Positions 52,197 through 64,000 of a stretch of DNA of 64,000 bases are shown here, piece after piece; the stretch's first letter is position 1; each line of letters starts with the position of its first letter. Source of the DNA: Pithys albifrons albifrons (taxonomy: Eukaryota > Chordata > Aves > Passeriformes > Thamnophilidae); contig NC_092497.1 in assembly GCF_047495875.1 (NCBI RefSeq), positions 58,856,477-58,920,476 of the forward strand, in the 5' to 3' direction. Below the pieces are notes generated by a model. It saw only the letters and a program-made list of their open reading frames with translations, was not told the origin of the DNA and did no database searches. The position numbers were made by a program, and so were the translations under genes.

Positions 52197-52240
52197 GGGC
52201 GGGAGGGGGGGGGGGCGACGGGGGGGGCGGGGGGCAGGGG
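52197..52240 (+). repeat. G-rich cap of the purine tract, G-quadruplex-forming
   Basis: Runs of G (G3, G3, G12, G8, G7 and G5, with short C/A breaks) form a tract with many ways to make four G-runs with short loops. It directly abuts the homopurine repeat. Confidence 0.9.
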
Positions 52241-52250
52241 GAAGAAAGGG

Positions 52251-52320
52251 AAGGAAGAAAAGGAAGAAAAAGGAAAAAAGGAAGAAGGAAGGAAGAAAAG
52301 GAAGAAAAAGGAAAAAAGGA
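52251..52320 (+). repeat. 32-bp purine unit duplicated at 38-bp spacing
   Basis: A 32-bp sequence beginning AAGGAAGAAAAGGAAG occurs at 52251-52282 and 52289-52320, just before the perfect GGAA array. Confidence 0.85.
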
Positions 52321-52940
52321 GGAAGGAAGGAAGGAAGGAAGGAAGGAAGGAAGGAAGGAAGGAAGGAAGGAAGGAAGGAAGGAAGGAAGGAAGGAAGGAA
52401 GGAAGGAAGGAAGGAAGGAAGGAAGGAAGGAAGGAAGGAAGGAAGGAAGGAAGGAAGGAAGGAAGGAAGGAAGGAAGGAAGGAAGGAAGGAAGGAAGGAA
52501 GGAAGGAAGGAAGGAAGGAAGGAAGGAAGGAAGGAAGGAAGGAAGGAAGGAAGGAAGGAAGGAAGGAAGGAAGGAAGGAAGGAAGGAAGGAAGGAAGGAA
52601 GGAAGGAAGGAAGGAAGGAAGGAAGGAAGGAAGGAAGGAAGGAAGGAAGGAAGGAAGGAAGGAAGGAAGGAAGGAAGGAAGGAAGGAAGGAAGGAAGGAA
52701 GGAAGGAAGGAAGGAAGGAAGGAAGGAAGGAAGGAAGGAAGGAAGGAAGGAAGGAAGGAAGGAAGGAAGGAAGGAAGGAAGGAAGGAAGGAAGGAAGGAA
52801 GGAAGGAAGGAAGGAAGGAAGGAAGGAAGGAAGGAAGGAAGGAAGGAAGGAAGGAAGGAAGGAAGGAAGGAAGGAAGGAAGGAAGGAAGGAAGGAAGGAA
52901 GGAAGGAAGGAAGGAAGGAAGGAAGGAAGGAAGGAAGGAA
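52321..52940 (+). repeat. Perfect (GGAA)155 array
   Basis: Every base from 52321 to 52940 follows the GGAA period without a break: 620 bp, 155 units. The core GGAA is the binding core of ETS-family transcription factors. Confidence 0.96.
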
Positions 52941-53830
52941 AGGAAGGAAGGAAGGGAAAGAAAGGAAGGAAGGGAAAGAAAGGAAGGAAGGGAAAGAAAG
53001 GAAGGAAGGGAAAGAAAGGAAGGAAGGAAGGGAAAGAAAGGAAGGAAGGGAAAGAAAGGAAGGAAGGAAGGGAAAGAAAGGAAGGAAGGAAAGGGAAAGA
53101 AAGAAAGAAAGGGAAAGAAAGGAAAGAAAGGGAAAGAAAGAAGAAGAAGAAAGGGAAAGAAAGAAAGAAAGGGGAAAAGAAAGAAAGAAAGGGAAAGAAA
53201 GAAAGAAAGGGAAAGAAAGAAGAAAGAAAGAAGGGGAAAAGAAAGAAAGAAAGAAAGAAAGGGGAAAGAAAGAAAGAAAGAAGAAAGGGAAAGAAAGAAA
53301 GAAAGGGAAAGAAAGAAAGAAAGGGAAAGAAAGAAAGAAAGAAAGGGAAAGAAAGAAAGAAAGGGAAGAAAGAAAGAAAGAAAAGGGGAAAGAAAGAAAG
53401 AAAGGGAAAGAAAGAAAGAAAAGGGAAAGAAAGAAAGAAAGGGGAAAGAAAAGAAAGAAAGGGGAAAAGAAAGAAAGAAAGGGGAAAGAAAGAAAGAAAG
53501 GAAAGAGAAGAAGAAAGAAAGGGGAAAGAAAGAAAGAAAGAAAGGAAAGAAAGAAAGAAAGGAAGAAGAAAGAAAGGAAAGAAAGAAAGAAGAAAGGAAA
53601 GAAAGAAAGAAAGGGAAAGAAAGAAAGAAAGGGAAAGGAAAGAAAGAAAGGGAAAGAAAGAAAGAAAGAGGAAAGAAAGGAAAGAAAGAAAGGGAAAGAA
53701 GAAAGAATAAGAAAGAAAGGAAAGAAAGAAAAGAAAGAAAGAAAAGAAAGAAAAGAAAGAAAGAAAGAAAGAAAGAAAGAAAAGAAAGAAAGAAAGAAAG
53801 AGAAGAGAAGAGAGAGAGAGAGAGAGAGAA

Positions 53831-53864
<34 letters not shown>

Positions 53865-53871
53865 AGAAAGA

Positions 53872-53968
<97 letters not shown>

Positions 53969-53992
53969 AGAAGAGAGAGAGAGAGAGAGAGA

Positions 53993-54112
<120 letters not shown>

Positions 54113-54168
54113 AAAGAAAGAAAGAAAGAAAAGAAAGAAAGAAAGAAAGAAAAGAAAGAAAGAAAGAA

Positions 54169-54208
<40 letters not shown>

Positions 54209-54212
54209 GAAG

Positions 54213-54243
<31 letters not shown>

Positions 54244-54297
54244 AAAGAAAGAAAGAAAGAAAGAAAGAAAGAAGAAAGAAAGAAAGAAAGAAAGAAA

Positions 54298-54334
<37 letters not shown>

Positions 54335-54335
54335 A

Positions 54336-54400
<65 letters not shown>

Positions 54401-54414
54401 GAAAGAAAGAAGAA

Positions 54415-54462
<48 letters not shown>

Positions 54463-54464
54463 AA

Positions 54465-57400
54465 TGCAGAGTCTGCCTTGACTTATTGCCTATTGACATC
54501 TCTTTCTTGGCTTTTTTCATCACCTTCTGAGAAATCCAAACTTTTAGGTAGGTAATGATACCGTTCTGTCCACTAGCAGTGAATATCTTGTGCTTAAGAT
54601 GAGGAAGTCACAAGAAGTGCATAAACTGATTACCTCTTTTTATCAAAAGTTAAAATCTGATGCAGTTTTGTTTTGTCTTTTTCTAAACTCTATTCCAGGA
54701 GAGAAAAAAAAATTAGAAAATTATTATTCGGCAAAGTACGACCCATGTCATTCACCGCATGAGAGTATCTTGTGCCATCTGACTTGGCATAATTGCACAT
54801 TCTGTGTAGTACTCATGCTATCATGCATATTTATGACAATTGGAAATGATGCATCCCTCCCTAGAAATTACTGGACATTATTAATTATCATCACAGATGA
54901 GTAAATCATATGGGAAGACAGACACAGACTCACCTGTCCTAAGCCAACCAGCTGAAGTCAAGTTAAAACTTAACAGCTCTACTAGCACAAACCTGCACAG
55001 CACAAGTTTTACCTGATTCACAGCTCTTTATGGTACAAATTACACTATGCTACATAGTTACTTCAAAGCAATCTGAAACTACAGCAGGTACTAGTTTCTT
55101 TTATGATGTTTGCAAGTGGATTGTCAAGGGGCTTGTAGCTGAGGAAAATGTGTATTTGGATATAACCTGCAGTTATGTACTTCAAAAAGTCAAACAGGTT
55201 TGTCTTCAGACAGAAGCACAGAGTATTCATCCAAGCACTGTAATTGAAGACAGGAATTGATTCAGCTGTCCATAAATTATGAAATGGAAAATACCTGTTA
55301 TGGTAAGTAAGTTGTTCAGTGTATTTACTGTGTCTGTGAACTTACTAAGTGCTAACTCTCAAGTACCTGCAAGGTTAAAAAAAAAAAAAGTCAGGTTTCA
55401 TGTTAAAGTACTTAATTTCTTTCCCAAATTAATTCTCTTCTGGAAGATAATGCTCAATAGTTATCCATGTAATACTTCCATTATAACAGAATGGAGAATA
55501 ACTGCATTAGCCGCGAAAGAGATATGAACTGTAAAGGTCGCTTTCCAGATAATGGGATTCATCAAGGAGACTGAGAAGGTACTGGGCAAGATTCACAATG
55601 AGCATCAATTTCTTTCCTTCACTTCAACAATTTTGGGGGAGAGAAGAAAGTCAGATTCACAAATTCAAAAGAGGTTTTCAGCTGCCAAAGTGAATTTACT
55701 CCATCACTGTAGCTGTTGAATAGGCTTTTAGCACAGCTATGAACAGGAGATGGTAACCAGCAAGGTCTGAATGATGAAAGAATACTCCCAGATTCTTTTG
55801 ATTTCTGCTAATAAATACTCAATCCACTACTTTTACAAGGAAAATCAAGTTCCCTACTTCTTTACACAAGTTTCTTTTCAATTAACAACATGAGTATAAT
55901 ATTTTTCCTGTATTTCCTTTATGCAGCTTCTTTCATCTGAGAACATTTTAAGTAGTTATTATGTGCATTTTATACATTAGGAAATTGAAATATAGGCAGT
56001 TTCTGTGTCATGTGCAAGCCTGAACTGTCCCAGAGAAACAAAACCATTTTGGATGAAGCAAGATTCTTCCCAGATCCCCCATGCTGATTCCTTTGCACAC
56101 CAATGAAGTTGGGGGAATAGGAAGATACATCAGTTTTGCTGGGGTTTTTTGGTTGTTTTTTTTTTTTAATCAGAATGAACTCTCATGACACTGTCCTCTT
56201 TTGACATTGAGAATTGCAGACACAGTAGTCAACTCTCATTTGAGTCATACCCACATAATCATCTCTACTCCACACTCCTTCTGCCAATACAAACAAAGAC
56301 CAGTCCTAGCTTTGCTTAAAATAAGCTGAATTTTCATCTGTAATAGGGATTTCTACTGAGAACTAAGTAGAAAATCTCTGCATATGTTTTTCATTGATTT
56401 ATCCACTTTACTTGTCAAACTGAGAAGTCTGAGGCACAGTGGCAATATTTCCTTACAGTCCCAGCTGGCCTGTTTGGTTTTGGTTGTTTTTGTTTTTTTT
56501 TCAATTCTGTTCTGTATCTCAGGAGATCTTTGTAAGATTATAGTTGACATGGTCACTTTGCCTAGGCCTTCATACTACATAGCATTTTCTGGCACAGTTT
56601 TCCATGTGCTGGAGACACACAAGAGATCCCTCTTTTGTGGAGAATGTCTTGGGGGAGATAAATTCTCACAATTTTATTTCATTATTAAAACTAAAATACA
56701 CTTGTACAGAGCTACCTTAGATTTTGCAATCACTTGAGCAAAGGAACTTAATGCACGAACTGTATCAGATGAGTGGGGGTTGAATCCGGGTGATTCTGTG
56801 CCTTAAGCAGGTGGAAGAGTAGCCCAGAACTGTTAATAGCACTAATCAAGCTCACAGGCTTTGATTACACAGCGAAAGCAAAGTCTTGAACAAGCTATAA
56901 GAACAACGTATTCTAAAAAGTATTATTACTGCATTCTAATCCCTAACCACTTCATCTCAGAAGAACAATCTTTCTCCGGTGTTATTACAACTGTTATATT
57001 GTGATGCTGATGATTTACCATCTTGATGCAAATACAAAAATAAATGAAAAGAGATATTAAATGTTTCAAGCACATGCATGATCCAGCATCAGCAAACATT
57101 GCAAATACTTAAATTCAAATGCAATAACAAGCTGACAGAAGATTCCTCCTTAAAATGTATTGGTTCTTCACTACTCTACTTCCCATTGGAGAATATAATT
57201 TTCAAGCTACTAGAAACCTGATTTAGCCTCCAAACATAAAAATATAGTAATATTAACTTTTTTCTTTTAATGCGTGGCTAAATGCCACAAAGCAAATGAA
57301 ATTGCCATGGTGACACCTGAGACCAAACACTGAACCATATGCCCATATGCCCAACATTCAACTGCTGTCAATTCTGAAGCAGAAGGGAACAAGGATCTGG

Positions 57401-58375
57401 CTCACATTTTTATTTTTGCACAAAGTACGTCTCAACATAGCAGGTGCCTCTGGCATTTCGTCTTAATGCTAAAGGGCAGTTAACAGTGTTCTGAGGACCT
57501 CACAGAGAAGAGAGGTGCTGTTTTTCATGAGAATTGCTAACCCTTTGCACTTTGATTATCATCTTGCAACACGTACTGACTAATCACACGGAGTCTGAAG
57601 AAGTTTTGCACATGTCAAAGTTACTTTATTTTTCAGGAATCTTCATTGTATCAGATATTCATGTATTCATGAAATACCACTCATGGCTAACTCAACCGAG
57701 CTGGTGATGCAGTCAAATATTTCAAATTTGTATGAAAAGTGTTAATACTTTTCTAAACTCCCCAACCAAAACAAAACCTCTAAAAGCTTTCATTTTTACA
57801 CAGTATTGGTGTGGGATTTTTACTAATTCAATCTATTGTGGGTGTTGGGCTGGCAGGACTCACTTTAGATTTAATTTCTCTTCAGGCATCAGCTAATGCA
57901 GTATTTGAATGCTTTGGTGTGTTCAGAATAACTCTGTTATGGACATAAATCCACCTGGATTCTGCTTGAAATGGATAGTCAACTTAGTGGATTAGTTGAG
58001 AAGGTAATGAAAATATTTATAAATCAGTAGTCAGTAGACTATATAACAGATCAGAGGAGCTTTTTGATCCTCTAACTCATTAAAGGTACAGTAAATCCCA
58101 CCAAACTCTGATACAATTAACGCTATGTAAACTCCAGTGAATTAGAAGAAAATAGCAAAAAAGTTTCCATAGATATCTACAAAGTGCTAATGTGCCTTGT
58201 TTGCTTATTTTCCCAGAACTGACAAGAGATGGAGGGGCAAGGTCTCTTCATTTACCTGAACAGTGTGCTCAAGCATAGGCAGCTATTATGAAGACTGATA
58301 TTCGAAAGTAAGTTGGTAAACAAATTTGGCTGAGCATTTATTCCTGTATAAAACATGTATGACTATTTCTAAATA
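54465..58375. other. Unique AT-rich non-coding DNA with possible conserved segments
   Basis: No coding region recognised. ORFs of 67-117 codons (54590-54904 +, 56384-56737 + and others) lack motifs. T/G-rich tracts lie at 56138-56168 and 56470-56502. The stretch 56850-57420 has few simple repeats and several homeobox- or RFX-like words, so it may contain conserved non-coding sequence. Confidence 0.55.
57301..57314. promoter_or_regulatory. RFX X-box-like motif
   Basis: ATTGCCATGGTGAC matches the RFX consensus GTNRCC-N(0-3)-RGYAAC at 10 of 12 positions, with a 2-bp spacer. A single motif of this kind arises by chance fairly often. Confidence 0.25.
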
Positions 58376-58379
58376 CAGC

Positions 58380-58545
58380 CCAGGCCCTATTAGAACCAAA
58401 ATCTATGATCCAAAGCCCATTAAAATCAAAGGAATGACTCCCATTAATATCAATGTCTATTAGATAAGGCCACAAGCAGGGAAAATCCCCACTGAAAACA
58501 GTGGGAGTTCTGCCTGCATAAACTCCCCTTGAAAGCTGCTGGTGC
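58380..58545. mobile_element. Ancient palindromic (MITE-like) repeat
   Basis: The core GATCCAAAGCCCATTAAAAT, GACTCCCATTAATATCAATG and AAGGCC ends follow the old amniote repeat pattern, with alternating CCCATTGAAGTCAATGGG-like half sites. A second weak half, CCCCACTGAAAACAGTGGGA, lies at about 58488-58507. Decay is heavy and the family is uncertain, but the pattern is related to the element at 45664-45740. Confidence 0.5.
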
Positions 58546-60477
58546 TTTTTCTTCTTTCATTTTTTCATAAATATTTTATAAACAAAACCCACTGAACTTA
58601 GAACTTTTGTTAGGATCTTGCTGGTCTTTGCAGGGGTTTCTTGTACATATTTCTTGTGTCACCTCAAGAGCAATCTGAAGGTAGAATCTCCTTTGGGAAG
58701 CAAATGCAGTAGTTTATCTTGAGGCTGTCACTACACAAAGATACGTACGTACATTTTTACCTTCTCTTTGACAGAATAAAGTGGTCTTTCTTTCAAGGTT
58801 TACTAAAATGAAACACTTCTTGTTTCCATGCACAAAAACATAATACACTAAGCATACTATTTAGCTGAGTTTAGTAAGTGTACTGGGAGATTCTGTTAAA
58901 TGTCATTTGAAATGTCTGCCTTGGAATGAGAATGGCTATATGGTTTTCCAGGGGTAATACTGCAACTTTCTACCAGACACTACGCAATTAATGGCACACA
59001 CAAATGAAATGATAAACAGGCTTTTGTCATTCAAATGCATTTTTTTACGTCACAGACAGCCAAATTATATTTTGGGTAAGGAGATTTTTTTTAATTGTTT
59101 TTGAATTGTGGATTTATAAAGTATTACCAGGAAGCATAAAACTCCTTCAAAAGCACTTGTTAGAACATACATCAGGGAATATTTGTGCTTAAAGAAATTC
59201 TAGGCATTACCTTGTAAACTGTCATTGGTTTCTGTGTAACAATTTCCTTTATCTACACCATAGGAGATTTCTGGGAATAGTTTGAAATATTAGTTTCACC
59301 ATTATGACAGTCCACTGCTCTTTTTGTATCATTTTTCCATCCATTTCTAAGTACAGTCTTTACCAAACATGGGGAAAAATGTCACACACCCAGAAGCTGA
59401 AAAAATTTAGAAATCCTGTGAAAAAGCTAGAAAATACGTTAACTGAGCAGTAATTAAAAAATGCAACATAAAGCTGCACAGTGACAAGGAAAGACAAATG
59501 CATAATAGCCAGACTTTTAGTAGGTCTTCTCCCACCTCCCAGATCTGCAAGTCCTGGTATGATGACTTCTCGTGGGCAGGATGAAGTGGAAGTGAAAAAA
59601 CCTTTAGTGTGGAATACTATTTCAACCAAAGTTATTGACTTTCTCCAAATTAAAGATTGTGCAAGAGTCATTTACAGGCAGTAATTTTTGCCAAAATACT
59701 CTACAAAACTTCAGTGCATCTGAAACACAGTAAAATAAAATAAAAAAAATGTCAAATGAATGACAGAGGAAAACAAGTAAGAAATAGCATATGGACCTCT
59801 TTATATCCCTGGGGCAAATATTTATATTTTGGCATTTTAAATGCATTAATGCCTAAGATTACCTATAGGGACAGTTGAGCTTAACTTTTCTAGACTGGTC
59901 ATGCATAAGCAAAATAACACCCTAAATATAAAAAATCAGATTGCAAACTTACAGTACTGGCCTGTGCAGAAGAATTCCCATCAGATATTTTCAACTGTAC
60001 AAACCTATAAATATGCTACAGTTATGCACACTTAAAAAATTCTTTTCGCTTTTCATACAGGATTATTGCTTGGAGCTTGTAGGTAGGAGCTCCTCACATT
60101 GATTTAAATTGAAGGTTAATACTCAAGGAGAATAGGGCTATGTTCTAAAGTTTTCACATCACTCTAATGCAACAAGGGCTGGAAAATTATGATCTAGGTC
60201 TCTCTGAGTATAAGCAGCTTACTTGCAAGCCTCTTTGATACCTCCCACTCAGAACAAGATAGATTATACCCAAAGCCTGATGGTGACAGCCATGAAAGCT
60301 GCAGACTGCCAGATTTGTCCAGATTTCAAGAACAATATAATTCCCCTTTTTTGTTGGGGGCTTTTTTTACTCGTATAAAATTTCCAGAAGGAAAAGGAAG
60401 AGGCATACCTAGGGTAAATTTGATATACACCAGTTTTAATTACAGTAGCAACATTTTGCTGCACTGGGGAATACAAT

Positions 60478-60533
60478 CTTCAAATCTTACTTTTCTAATG
60501 AAAAACTTCAAATCTTACTTTTCTAATGAAATG
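60478..60533 (+). repeat. 28-bp x 2 tandem duplication
   Basis: Units 60478-60505 and 60506-60533 both begin CTTCAAATCTTACTTTTC and differ at two bases near the end. Confidence 0.95.
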
Positions 60534-61850
60534 TTCTTTCTGACTTAATGGATAAAGGTATCATTACAAAAGCATACCTTTTCACATAGCCTACATAAAC
60601 TCATGTCCCAGACTTCAGATTCATCACAAGTGTGACTGCTCTGAAATATCTTGACCTTTTAAAACTGAAAAAGAATATATTTAAAGGTGAGTTCCCAGTA
60701 AGTTAGTACCATTTGCTTTGAGAGAAACTGAGGAAACCTGGACCCTCAAGAGAAAGAATGAAATTTATGAGCAACTATATTCACTCAGATAGGTCTGTCT
60801 CAAAGCTGATAAAAATAGTTTATTGTCAAAGCATGAGAGATCCCTCAAATCAAATCAATACTGCTACAACTAACATCTTTTGATACCTGGACATCATTTA
60901 CAAATACTGTGACTAATTTATAGACAAAGGATGACTATTCATTGCAAAGTCTGAGTATTCCTCATTGTTCATGTTGTGTTTGATAATATACATCTTCACA
61001 CACACGAATATAAACTCCACATAGTAAGCAAAGCAACCATGCTGATTGTCAGGAGAATAAGCCTTATACTGTAGCTTTTAGGTTATTATAAAAAGTGTCA
61101 GAAAGGTTAATCCAATTCCACACTATAGGATTCCCTCAAGACTCAAAAGCAAAACTTAAAAATGTATAATCTGGTCTCCTGTGTCTGTTAATCCTTTGCA
61201 CCAATGATTAGTTCCTGTTTAGGTTAGCAAATAAAAAAAAGATTAAATGAAGGTTAAAGGTTCTCTAAGCCTGTTTCCTTTTTTTTTCTTTTTATTAATA
61301 AATCATTATGCTAACAAAACTTAAGTAGGATTTTAGACTAGCAACTGGAAATCTCCTTCTTATGATGAAATAATATGTTCCTTGGACACATAAAATGCAT
61401 TAGGCACAGTCTCAAATAAAATCAAAGCTGGTGGGTTACAAAGGTCAAACAAATTAAGCTTTCTTTTAGATTTGCATCAGCATCTGAGCCCAATAACATG
61501 CCTCTTAATTGAATAGTAAGCACTGTCAGTCAACCTCAGCCAAAGCAGCTCTGATTATGTAATGGCTTTCAATTGTGATTATTTCAGTCTAGCATATGGA
61601 ATATTTCACATCACACTTTGCTAGCTTTGCTACTGCTGACATCTTAATCTGAAATGGAAGCTGTTTAAAGTCCTCTGATCTCTCAATTGTTCTAAAATAT
61701 GAGCAATTTAAATACGTATTTCCAAGTAATTAATGCTATCAATAACAATGGCCAATCATTTTTATACCATCTGTGAGTTTATAGAAAGGAGACTTGCTGA
61801 AAAGTTAAAGTATGAAATCTACTCTTTTTTCATCTTTCAGGGCTAATATA

Positions 61851-61897
61851 AGTTCAATAAGTGAAGAACTTATAGGTTCAATAAGTGAACAACTTTT
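61851..61897 (+). repeat. 24-bp x 2 tandem duplication
   Basis: TTCAATAAGTGAA occurs at 61854-61866 and 61878-61890, followed each time by GAACTT or CAACTT. Confidence 0.88.
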
Positions 61898-62192
61898 GTT
61901 TTGAACTTTTACAGAGTGACCTCTCTAAGACATTCATGTCTCAAAGCTCTAAAATCTACCTAACAACATTTTTGTTGTGTATCTTGATCTGCCTACCTGT
62001 CCTTCTACCTAAATATAGTAGCTACATGAAAATATATACAGAAACTGACAAGACGTAAATGATCATGTCATTACTGTGTTTTTAATTATGTGTTTCTCCA
62101 GTGTTCATATTTCTTTTGTGGTGAGTGGAAAAAGCACCTTTATGTTGTACAGTTCCTGATACATAGTGAGCAATAGCAGCAAATACAAGGTA

Positions 62193-62240
62193 ATAGAGAT
62201 TACAGTAGTAATTCCAGTAGAAATTACAGCAGTAATTCTT
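62193..62240 (+). repeat. Short imperfect tandem repeat
   Basis: ATTACAGTAGTAATTCCAG is followed after a few bases by ATTACAGCAGTAATTCTTCC. It gives the Y/N/C-rich segment of the 112-codon - strand ORF. Confidence 0.8.
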
Positions 62241-63811
62241 CCAGTTCTGGTGCATCAGTATATTATAATTCCCAGAAGGAGCAACAGGATGATTTCTTTT
62301 GCAAGAAAAAATGAAAAAATACTGGTGCAAGCTGCAAGCCAAGGCAAGATCTGTTTTAACACTTTCATATTTGCGTATCATTTGACCAATACCTGATGTA
62401 TGACAGCTCCTACAAATCATTCACGAAGTGGATGTTTAAAAATTACACAAACCACACATTTCTATTAATGCATGATTCTTTATTTTAGAAATATCTTCCC
62501 AGTTTATTGCAGTGGTTTGTGGGGTTTTTAAAAATGTTGGGAGGTGATGCATCTGACAGAAAATGAAGCATTTTCCACTCCAAATAAAGGATTACTGAAA
62601 TGATAAACTTCTCTGTTTCCTGGAGATCTTTAAAAAAATCTAAACACTCCTACACTTTTGTTTTCTATGGCTGCATTTGTAAGCTGTGCTATCTCTCACA
62701 TGGCAGTAGGGAAGAAGTCCAAAGGCTCAACTGCACTAGCATGCTTTTGATGTAAACTCTGCCGTCAAAATGCATGAACTCACAAGGAACTGTGAGCTGA
62801 TGAAAACAGGAACCACAATATATGAATGGTTTAGTTTACCCGTATACTCTGTGGAGCTGGAAGCTGGCCTACTGCACTTTCTAAGCAGGAGAAACAATAT
62901 CATTCTCCCCGTAATTTCCTCCCCTTAATTCATTCTAGCAGAGACTTTAAAGAAAAGCAATCTGTTAAGGGCATAATGTTCACAAATCAATCAAAAAAAA
63001 TCAGATACTAGTCTCATTTCATTCAACAAACGTTTTGCCAATGGCAGCAGCTGAAGCAGGGTAAGAGTCAAAGATTGTAAAATGCTAATCTGGCATGCAG
63101 TCTACTCCATCTTCTTATGAAGAAACTGCTGTGTCCAAAAGGAATAAAACTATGGCTGGAAGGAATACAAAGAACATATGACCAACCCAGTTTGCAAACA
63201 ATACTCATTTGTGTATGTCATTGCAAACAATGCTACTACTTCCCTTCTTACACATGCAGAAGAGCAAGATAAAACCAAGAATCTAAACAAAAATGCTGAT
63301 TTTACTTGTAAATGTCCTGCTTTTGTCACTAACAAAATTTAGGTTTCTAATTAGAAAGAAAAGTCTGATTTGCTTGCAAGCAGTAAAATGCAACATTACT
63401 GATTTCTTCCTGATCCACTGCTGAATATGCTGAGAGTTCTAATTTCTTTTGTTTTTAACCTTAGCTCTAATGGTACATTAGCATTCCAAATAGGCATGCA
63501 ATTCCAATCTTTCAATCACTTTCCACTGAAAATAGTATTTTTCAAAAAATTTGTTTTCTTTCCCCAGATTGCAACACAATTCTAACCCTTCGTCCTTGCC
63601 CTGCAAAAGCTGCAAAGAGTATCATCCTTTGCAGCTGAGATTTTGCTTTGAGTTACTTCATGCTCCCCCCCTAATATCTTAGTGCAATCTGTCTCTCTGC
63701 TGCATGAAAGAGCACTACCACTTAAATAGAAAAGTCTATGTATAACTTGAAAAAAGCTCATCTGTTCATCCCTCAGAAATCAATTTTATCAATGACTCCA
63801 TATATTTTGTC

Positions 63812-63835
63812 GGGGAGGGGGTGGGGGGGTGGGGG
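63812..63835 (+). repeat. G-quadruplex motif
   Basis: GGGGA, GGGGGT, GGGGGGGT, GGGGG: four G-runs of at least four, each separated by a single base. This is a textbook parallel G-quadruplex candidate. Confidence 0.92.
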
Positions 63836-64000
63836 TCTGGGAGTTGATCTTTGTCATTAATTCATGTGAAATGTCAAGCAATCATATTCCAGGGCCAGTG
63901 CATTTCAATGCAAACCCGATGTGTATTATTGTACTGGCTGCAGGTGCCCGGGTGCTGGCAGGACTGATTGCAGAGGCCTTTTTGTGAGGAAAGGCCAGGG
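63836..64000. other. Right-end sequence, GC-richer at the edge
   Basis: Too short for a call. The last ~80 bases are GC-richer than most of the window (TGCAGGTGCCCGGGTGCTGG) and could be the edge of a conserved or promoter-proximal segment outside the window. Confidence 0.4.

Larger units (their letters stand above)
58546..63811. other. Unique AT-rich non-coding DNA with possible conserved segments
   Basis: No coding region. ORFs of 61-112 codons (for example 62082-62420 -, 59360-59671 -) have no motif. Three short tandem duplications lie at 60478-60533, 61851-61897 and 62193-62240. The stretch 61370-61770 is rich in homeobox- and SOX-like words and poor in simple repeats. Confidence 0.55.

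Noticed and set aside
52031..53710. 559-codon ORF on the + strand
   Set aside because: After a short start it reads only K, R, E and G because it translates an AG-only repeat in which stop codons are rare. No gene signal.
54590..54904. 104-codon ORF (+)
   Set aside because: No signal peptide or recognised motif; runs across an A-rich stretch and is flanked by repeats.

Overview
The window looks like nuclear DNA of a bird, probably a passerine or another neoavian. It is AT-rich and I find no protein-coding exon, rRNA, tRNA or CRISPR array. The dating and taxonomic clues are the transposable elements: several CR1 (chicken repeat 1) LINE relics, and two avian ERVL-like LTR insertions recognised from consensus features known to me rather than from a database search. 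Every ORF of 60-127 codons looks like chance or a piece of a repeat. The two very long ones (559 and 781 codons) are artefacts of a purine-only microsatellite. The region is best read as a gene desert or a very large intron.

Layout. 1-3889: unique AT-rich DNA. 3890-5160: old CR1/L3-type LINE pol relic (+). 5161-7078: low-complexity A/C and A/T tracts and a ~97-bp tandem duplication. 7079-7903: CR1 3' end (+). 11894-12486: eroded ERVL-type solo LTR (-). 16595-18610: older CR1 pol relic (-), split by an insertion of two head-to-tail LTRs (16884-18121) with a 5-bp target-site duplication. 20252-20735: CR1 3' end (-) that keeps a readable pol C-terminus. 20736-38089: mostly unique AT-rich sequence with a few G-runs and a near-perfect palindrome. 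38090-39245: GC-richer unidentified block, possibly retroviral. 39246-52190: unique sequence with one ancient palindromic repeat and a notable hairpin at 51117-51170. 52197-54464: an extraordinary 2.2-kb G-rich then homopurine tract, including 155 perfect GGAA units in a row. 54465-64000: unique sequence, a second ancient palindromic repeat, candidate conserved non-coding blocks, and a strong G-quadruplex motif near the right end.

No set of genes works together here. The most distinctive items are the polarised homopurine tract, the LTR-LTR dimer nested in CR1, and a few well-formed inverted repeats. I found no convincing novel gene system; calls of regulatory function rest on motif appearance only and are scored low.
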